From NCBI GenBank assembly GCA_030686995.1, contig CM060691.1, positions 60,464,338 through 60,528,337 of the forward strand: DNA of 64,000 bases. Reading direction: 5' to 3'. The notes beneath the pieces were generated by a model that ran no database searches, was not told the DNA's origin, and saw only the letters and a program-made list of their open reading frames with translations. Within the stretch, counting starts at the first letter, position 1. Each line of letters begins with the position of its first letter. The DNA comes from Artemisia argyi (taxonomy: Eukaryota > Streptophyta > Magnoliopsida > Asterales > Asteraceae). A program made the translations under genes and the position numbers. Shown here one piece after another: positions 57,898 to 64,000 of the stretch.

Positions 57898-59623
57898 GCA
57901 CGTACCCCTTAAGAGAGCGACGTCCCGGCGCTCAATTCTTCTTAATCATTTTTGGTCGTTTTAAAGATTTTTTGGATGGAAGCATGTATAAAAGCCATGT
58001 TGAAACTCGGGTTTATGGTTGTGATTGTAGAATGTCTATTTTCAAATTTTTAGGAATCATGAGTTAAAACAAAGTTTAAATCAGTCATATCCTCAAGAAG
58101 TGATTAAAATATGATGTATAAAAAGTGTAATTTGAAATATAGGGCATGTTGTCATTATAAATATTGGTTATGATTTTTACAAAAGAGGGTGGTTAGAACT
58201 GACTCTTTAACTTAAGAAGGTCATTTTGGTAATTTAAACACTTGTGAAATATTTGTAAAATTTTTATAAAGATGTATAAAAAATTTTATAGAAGCCCATG
58301 GAGGTGCTTAATGTATTTTGTGCTCGAGATTTTGACAAAGTAACAAGATAGCAAAGAAGATAGAACAAGTGATAGAAATCACCTAATGTGTAAGCAATGG
58401 TATGAGGGAACGAATAGAATGTCGTGAGGGTCATTAAAGGAAAGGATAGAATAAAAGTGTTGGCGATAAGACAATAGGAGACAAGGAATTTATCAAGTCG
58501 TCAATTCGTGGAAGCGGATAATAGTATATTACTATTAGCTTATCAAGCTCGCGGTAATTGATACAAAATCAGAAAAATCCACATATTGAATTATGAGTAG
58601 AGAGGAGTTCATAGCCCAAAGAATGATTTGTACACACGCTATGGTGGATACACATAAGCCCACTCATTCATAACTCGTCAATTACATAAAGAGGCGTCCC
58701 AATCCATGTAAGTGATGATTTATGAATTTATGGTTCGGCGGTTTATAATTTCCTTATTCAAATGAAGAAGCGTCCTAATTCATTTCAATAAGACGATTAT
58801 AAATCATCCTACTTAAGTATGTCCGTCACAAAATAGAATACACAATAAGATCAAGTGTTACAATAAATAAAAGGATGTCTAACTAACGACGTGATTCATC
58901 AAAATCATGAGAAGTAACGAGAATAATAATATGACATTAGTCAATTGCATTCGCAAAGGTAAGTGCCAAAGGATAGCACGATCCGGGATGACAAGTTGAG
59001 GTCGTACTCCCATCAATTGGAAGACTTCAAAACAATGGATAACGAAAGCAACATACTTGATTCAAAGGCATGAGAAGAATGTTCACACTCAAAGGTGAAC
59101 AATAAAATAACTAGTGGAATTGACAAAGTACACCAAATGTCAATATCATCAAAAGGAAATAAAGTAAAGTAGCGAAAATGTTTTGGAGATCACCGCATCG
59201 TTCATAAAAGGTTAAAGTAAACGAACTCACTAATACATATAATAGTATTACACACATGTGTAACGATTTGAGAAGAGAGTAACACATATATGTACGGGTA
59301 TCCTTATACAATACTAGTATTGACGTTCGAGGGAGAAAATAAGAAAACACGAAGTACGCGATAATCGGAGTGGTCAGCGTATAAATAACCGACCGATATA
59401 AAGTAAATAGTATGACAGCATAAGATAGATGTGAAAGAGTGAATCATGACTAAGGGATATACTCATTAATCATATAATAGAAGTATGGATGAGAAATAGA
59501 GCATATAAGTTACCTGGGAGCAAGCGTACGCGGATATCGAACAATGGTAAAAGACTTTAAAAAAAAGTTCGAAAATCAGTTATAGTTTAGGTTTTAAAAA
59601 CGACCTAATTCGCTATAACTAAT
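57898..59623. other. Non-coding centre of the second LARD
   Basis: No gag, protease, integrase or reverse transcriptase motif in any frame; the longest frame (59111-59350, minus) is Leu-rich and unconvincing. Several GTCGTT/ACGAAG words, and paired phrases CAAATGAAGAAGCGTCCTAATTCATTT / ACATAAAGAGGCGTCCCAATCCATG around 58690-58780, give it internal repetition. Confidence 0.6.
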
Positions 59624-59635
59624 GCTCTAATGCCA
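59624..59635 (-). other. Primer binding site, initiator-Met, degenerate
   Basis: The minus strand reads TGGCATTAGAGC three bases after the LTR end GGGTGTCGCA. It has two mismatches to the TGGTATCAGAGC complement of initiator tRNA-Met, so this LARD differs in lineage from its neighbour primed by tRNA-Asp. Confidence 0.7.
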
Positions 59636-59638
59636 TTC

Positions 59639-62600
59639 TGCGACACCCCCAGAATTTACAACGCAGTGGAATACCAATTTGGGTGTCACTTCATAGTTCA
59701 TACACATAAATTACATAAAAACGACCTCAAAAGAGACGTTTAATAAAATGTCACATTCGATTTGATAAATCAGAGTACAAAGGTCCCAACAATTTATATT
59801 TAAAACTTAAGTTACAAGAGTTCAAAAATGACTCATTTGCATATTTAAAGAAAATAATTATCGAATGTGAAGAAAACAAGTCCTTTAATGTTTGATATCC
59901 ACGCGACTCCGATTGCTCCCAATGCTCAGCTAGCAAATAATACCTGAGAAAATACATGCTAAAAAGTCAACATAAAGTTGAGTGAATTCATAGAATTTAA
60001 ATAAGTAATAAGTTGAATACAAGTATAATTCATTATAAAAGACATATAGCAAATACATGTCAGAAAATAAGATTTATAGCATTGAGCTCATGAAACCGAA
60101 CCTTGACCTAGTTTAATAGTGCCCCGAAAAGGGTAAGATTTGCCATTTACCACAACCTCTCAATATTATGTGACCGTTGAAAGGTGAGCGCTAATCACTC
60201 GGCCAAGCCCGCCAAGCCTAATAAGCATATTCATAATACCAGCGTTTCCCTACGGAATTAACGGTTCATGATGGGGACTTAATTGACAAGAAATACTCAA
60301 TGTCTGATGTCTATAAATCATGTAATCGGGTCCAGCATACCAAAAACTACTTGTATTCAGTTTGTAAAAACTAGCATGTATCCCCCTCGCGAGGTTTATA
60401 AAACGTTTATAAAACCTTAAGGCGTGACGCGACTAAGAATGATAAAGAAGAGCGATATGAAAAGGTAAATCAAATGATCATGAGATATGTTTCCGAGATA
60501 AGCATGGCATTGCACTAAGACTTAACACAAGATATTTTCACTCTAAGATTGATGTTCAACCAGGTCTTATAGGTAATAAAACACCTACTAAGTTTCATCC
60601 CTCAATTCTTGTTTTACCTATGTGTATCCACACGTTTTAGATTTCAAGACAAGACGTAAAAACTAGAATTCTAGAATTGACTCATTTTCATGGACTTGTA
60701 TCTCCTAATATATAAATGGTATAAATACAAGGCCTTCACCCCTGGAAAGTTCTTTGAGTCTAGTTTTCAAAAATCCAGGCTTCAACTTATAAAAGATTCA
60801 GAATCATGTGAAAAGACTATTTTACCCCTAAACATCCAGCACAGAATATTTTCTGAATTTTAATCTCTTACGAAAATGGCCATAAATCCTAAACTATGAT
60901 AGCAATTTAACTGAGACCAATTGGAGGTGTTAGCCTAAGATGTCTACTACAGGTCTCAACTTTTATTCCAACAATTTTAGTGAAAAACCAGGAGTTAAAC
61001 TCCTTTTTCAAACAGTAGTTCAGAACTGATCAATTTTAGCAAAACGGCCATAACTAATTCATCCGGAGGAGTTGATAAACCCTCCAGTTAGCCACAAGGT
61101 CCTCATTTGTTTTAACCTTCACCCATGTCAAAACCCAGTAGCCTCTAGTTCAAGAATAATTCTTTACAAGTAAAATAATCTGCATTACAATTTCTGGGTA
61201 CACACTAAATATGTTTTCACGGTTTTGGTCGTATCTCGACCATCTGGAATAGTTGGTGCTTCGGCCAACTCACCACTAGGACCTGAGATATTATACTATC
61301 CATTTATGAAAAGCTTCAGTAGGCTCTAAGACAAAAAAAATTTACCATTAACACACAAACAATCTGCAAGGTACCTATATTGACTAGTTTTTACTAATTT
61401 GGGCATAACTTGATCATCCGGAGGAGATAAAAATTCCTCCAACTCGCCACATGAAGCTTAGACCTATATCTATCAAAAAACGTAATTTAATCAAAGGCTC
61501 CATGCCAAAAATTAATGGGAAAACCCACGTTTTTCTACTGACGTAAAAACAGTCCCATCAAATCCAACTAAACCTATTCTAAACTCATCCAAAACATCAT
61601 CAATCAACATGCAATGCCACACTAATCATCACAAACAACTCAAGAACACTAAAACTCATCAAAATCAGAAAACCCATAATTAATTAAATAACAAAAACCA
61701 TTTGCATGTGAAGAAATCCAAAGGAAATGATAAGATTGACTTACAAGAAGTGAAAAAACACCAACAACCTTTTTAGGGCTTGATTAAAAACGACCAAGAG
61801 ACACCACCACATCAAGAAAACACCAAGAAACACCAAGAAAACCCTTCCAAACTTCGATTCAAATCACCATCTTTTGTGAGCACCTTCAAGAGGATGTTGT
61901 GGAGAATATTTTGATGATGAAAAATCACAGAGATGAGGGTGTGGTGATGGTGATTCGTGGCAGTAACAAGGAGGAAGAGGATATGGAGTTGGATGGTTTA
62001 TTTTGAGATTTGCATGTGTTGAAGTGGAAATGATGAGTTTTATTTCTTGAAAATAAAAATATATTAAAGATAGGAGGGAGTGATCCGGTTTTGTGGTCCC
62101 AAAGCAAGCCAAAGAACAGATTTTATTCATATTTGATTAATATTGGGTGTATTAGTGTGTTTGTGGGGTTTAACTTAAGTGTATGGTCTTAAAAACGCGA
62201 ATTACGCCGAACCGGGTGACCTAAAAACGTGAATTTTAGAAAAGTGTTAAAAAAATATTATGAAGTTGTTATAAAGCATTAAAAAGCCAAATTTTCATAT
62301 TTCATGAGAGCCTTGGGTTTATCGGAGTGTTTAAACGTCGTTAAAAATGAAACCGTGAGTCGAAAACACGTTTAGTGACACCGGTTCTTGATAAAAGTGA
62401 TGTAATCTATAAAAATGACACGACAAGTATAAAACTCTTTTGTAAACATGAAATAGTTTAAAAATTCATAAAAATATGTAAATTATCATAGTCTAGGGTT
62501 GGATCACTTTGTCAAAACCTTAAAACGTATATTTAAATCGGGTAAAACGTAACGGTGCAAGGTTTACGTAAAAATGGAAAAATTGAAAAGTGACTTTTAA

Positions 62601-62783
62601 AATAGGATTGTAAAGAAACAATGATGCATAAAAAAGTGTAGAATGGACGTAGTCTAGTCGCGGTTGAATTAATTGAACGTGTTATGACAAAACGAGGATA
62701 ACTTCCGACGAAGTTAATTATTTTAAAAATAGAATAGTTAAATAGTATTAAGATTAATGACATGAAATTTTTGAAATGTCACA
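59639..62783 (-). repeat. 5' LTR of the second LARD
   Basis: 3145 bp, TGCGACACCCCC to GAAATGTCACA on the plus strand (minus: TGTGACATTTC to GGTGTCGCA). It is the full-length copy of the pair. Internal AAACACCAAGAAACACCAAG minirepeats lie at about 61815-61850. Confidence 0.88.
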
Positions 62784-63786
62784 CAAAAGCCCACCAAGGA
62801 AAATGAAGAGTTCACTGAAGTTGTTGATTTTCTCAATGCTACTCATATTAGGTATGCATTAACAGTTAACCCTACTGTCAATGTTGCAAAAATCGGCCGA
62901 TTAATCGCTAATCGGTGATGCACCTTGTCGATTTTCGAAAATCGGTGAAAAAATCGGCCTAGGCAGAAAAAATCAAAAAAAATGGGTCAAAAATCGGCCA
63001 AATCGGTCAAAAATCGGCCGAATCGGCCAAAAATCGGTCGAATCGGCTGAATCGGTCAATTAAAAAAAATTAAAAAGGCATTTTACTTAATTTGGGGATC
63101 GTTTATTTCACTTATAACATACAATGGGCCTCATAATCAGAATTGAAGCCTTTTATTAAGGTTTGTAAACATAAAAGGCTTGGAATCAGTTAAGATCTTT
63201 AGTTTGCTCTCTAGAAATTCCCAAAACATGCAGAAAATGCCAAACCGATTAATCACTGCCTTGACCGATTACAGGCTGCAGGGTGGTCGACCGCCCGACT
63301 ACCGATTCACGATTTTTGCAACATTGCCTACTGTATATGTTTCCAACATCAAACAGTTTTGGGCTACTGCAAAGGTCAAAACTATTGATGAGGAAGTACA
63401 GATTCATGCCCGTGTGGATGGGCAGAAAATTATTGTTACAGAGGCATCTGTTAGAGAAGTTCTTCATCTAGGAGATGTTAATGGAATTGAGAATCTTCCA
63501 GACTCCACATTTTTTAAAAACCTTCAAGAGATAGGGTATGTAAGAAAAAATAATTCTTTGAAATTTAATAAAGGTGGCTTTCCACCACAGTGGAAATTCT
63601 TAATTCACACTTTGTTACAGTGTCTTAGTCCAAAGACTACTTGTTAGAATGAGTTTAGCAGTAACATGGCTTCTGCCCATATATGATTGGCTAAAAATGA
63701 AGAAAAATTCAATTTTTCAAAATTAATTTTTGATCATGTGGTTAAAGTCTTGGATAATTCTTCAAACCAACATTACTTATATACAA
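62784..63786 (+). pseudogene. Retroelement-associated ORF (VSNIKQFWATAKVK type), split by a MITE and an LTR
   Basis: Before the MITE the plus strand encodes KPTKENEEFTEVVDFLNATH and YALTVNP. After it, the frame 63330-63647 continues VYVSNIKQFWATAKVKTIDE, EVQIHARVDGQKIIVTEASV and GFPPQWKFLIHTLLQCLSPK. A TGG-to-TAG change after KTTC (63645-63647) and other stops end it, but NEFSSNMASA and FNFSKLIFDHVV follow up to the LTR at 63787. I know this block from many predicted retroelement proteins of Tanacetum, usually auto-named from unrelated hits. It is a conserved but functionally uncharacterised part of LTR elements in the tribe. The MITE duplicated 8 bp within the Asn-Pro-Thr-Val codons. Confidence 0.7.
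62879..63326. mobile_element. hAT-type MITE, long member
   Basis: The ends CAATGTTGCAAAAATCGGCC and CGATTTTTGCAACATTG are inverted repeats. The perfect 8-bp duplication CCTACTGT (62871-62878 and 63327-63334) fits hAT. The interior holds AATCGGCC/AATCGGTC minirepeats (62890-63060) and a unique part to 63290. It is related to 17239-17410. The frame crossing its right end (63180-63327) is fortuitous. Confidence 0.9.
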
Positions 63787-64000
63787 TGTGGAAAACTAGA
63801 AGGGGGGGTTGAATAGTTTTACGTCCTTTTTAAAAGTTTATTACCAAAATATTTTGTAGGTTATTAAAAACTTTCGATTCGATCTTAAGTGAATTCAAAT
63901 GACAACTAATATAAGCAATTCTAATCAAGTAATGAAAGTATTGAAATGTAATGAAGAAAAGATAGAGTTAAAAAGATCAAACCACAACACGCAAATTTAT
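63787..64000 (-). repeat. Copia LTR (subfamily A), cut by the window end
   Basis: Starts TGTGGAAAACTAGAAGG and follows the LTRs at 3448 and 36824 closely to the last base shown. It inserted into the retroelement ORF on its left; the left flank TACAA (63782-63786) would be the target duplication. Whether it is a solo LTR or a full element cannot be seen. Confidence 0.9.

Larger units (their letters stand above)
54833..62783 (-). mobile_element. Second LARD: 3.1-kb LTRs, no coding region
   Basis: Minus-strand element with 5' LTR 59639-62783, PBS 59624-59635, a 1.7-kb centre (57898-59623) and 3' LTR to 57897, whose outer 134 bp are missing. The LTRs aligned side by side are highly similar apart from several indels. 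The centre has no open frame with recognisable gag or pol. The target duplication cannot be checked because the left end is lost; the right flank is CAAAA (62784-62788). Confidence 0.85.

Overview
This is plant nuclear DNA and almost all of it is transposable elements. The protein remnants (the DUF4283/CCHC ORF1 of a LINE, the 'WATAKVK' retroelement ORF at the right end, and the acidic gag-like ORF at 48.5-50.7 kb) match, from memory, families abundant in Asteraceae tribe Anthemideae (Tanacetum, Artemisia, Chrysanthemum). The species call is inference. There is no intact host gene. The host-like coding DNA is one decayed zf-GRF gene, one decayed unknown gene, and gene fragments carried inside DNA transposons.

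Layout. 0-5 kb: minus-strand Ty1/copia derivative with a gag pseudogene, PBS and 5' LTR, and a Stowaway MITE in the LTR. 5-8 kb: (TA)n arrays, a MITE and a Mutator-like TIR element (9-bp target duplication). 7.9-10.5 kb: LINE derivative with ORF1, poly(A) and a target duplication but no ORF2. 10.5-13.5 kb: two MITEs flanking a Pack-MULE-like element with an RCC1-repeat fragment. 14.2-16.7 kb: SANT/NAM-associated (PIF/Harbinger accessory) pseudogene split by a second Pack-MULE-like element, which carries the first exon of an AP-1 mu adaptin. 17.2 kb: small hAT-type MITE. 18-20.1 kb: decayed Ty3/gypsy gag-protease.

20.8-29.0 kb: complete copia element (LTRs, PBS, PPT, 5-bp target duplication) with a 1253-codon open gag-pol. 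It inserted 15 bp inside the terminus of a CACTA-type transposon whose 180-bp subterminal repeats continue at 29.3-30.3 kb. 30.8-32.2 kb: solo gypsy-type LTR with clustered TGACG boxes. 35.9-36.3 kb: zf-GRF pseudogene. 36.8-38.0 kb: solo copia LTR.

39.9-54.8 kb: LARD-like element with 3.8-kb LTRs and a tRNA-Asp PBS. It has one broken gag-like ORF, an array of four covarying hairpins, and a nested 4.0-kb solo LTR of its own family. It joins, through a 4-bp microhomology, a second LARD (54.8-62.8 kb; 3.1-kb LTRs, no coding region). The right edge is a retroelement ORF interrupted by a second copy of the 17.2-kb hAT MITE family and then by the start of another copia LTR.

No element here encodes a complete set of functional-looking proteins. 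The copia pol lacks a gag zinc knuckle and has Asp replaced in the integrase triad, while the gag-bearing copia has no pol. The target duplications (5 bp for LTR elements, 8 bp hAT, 9 bp MULE, TA or TAA for MITEs) allow the order of nesting to be reconstructed.
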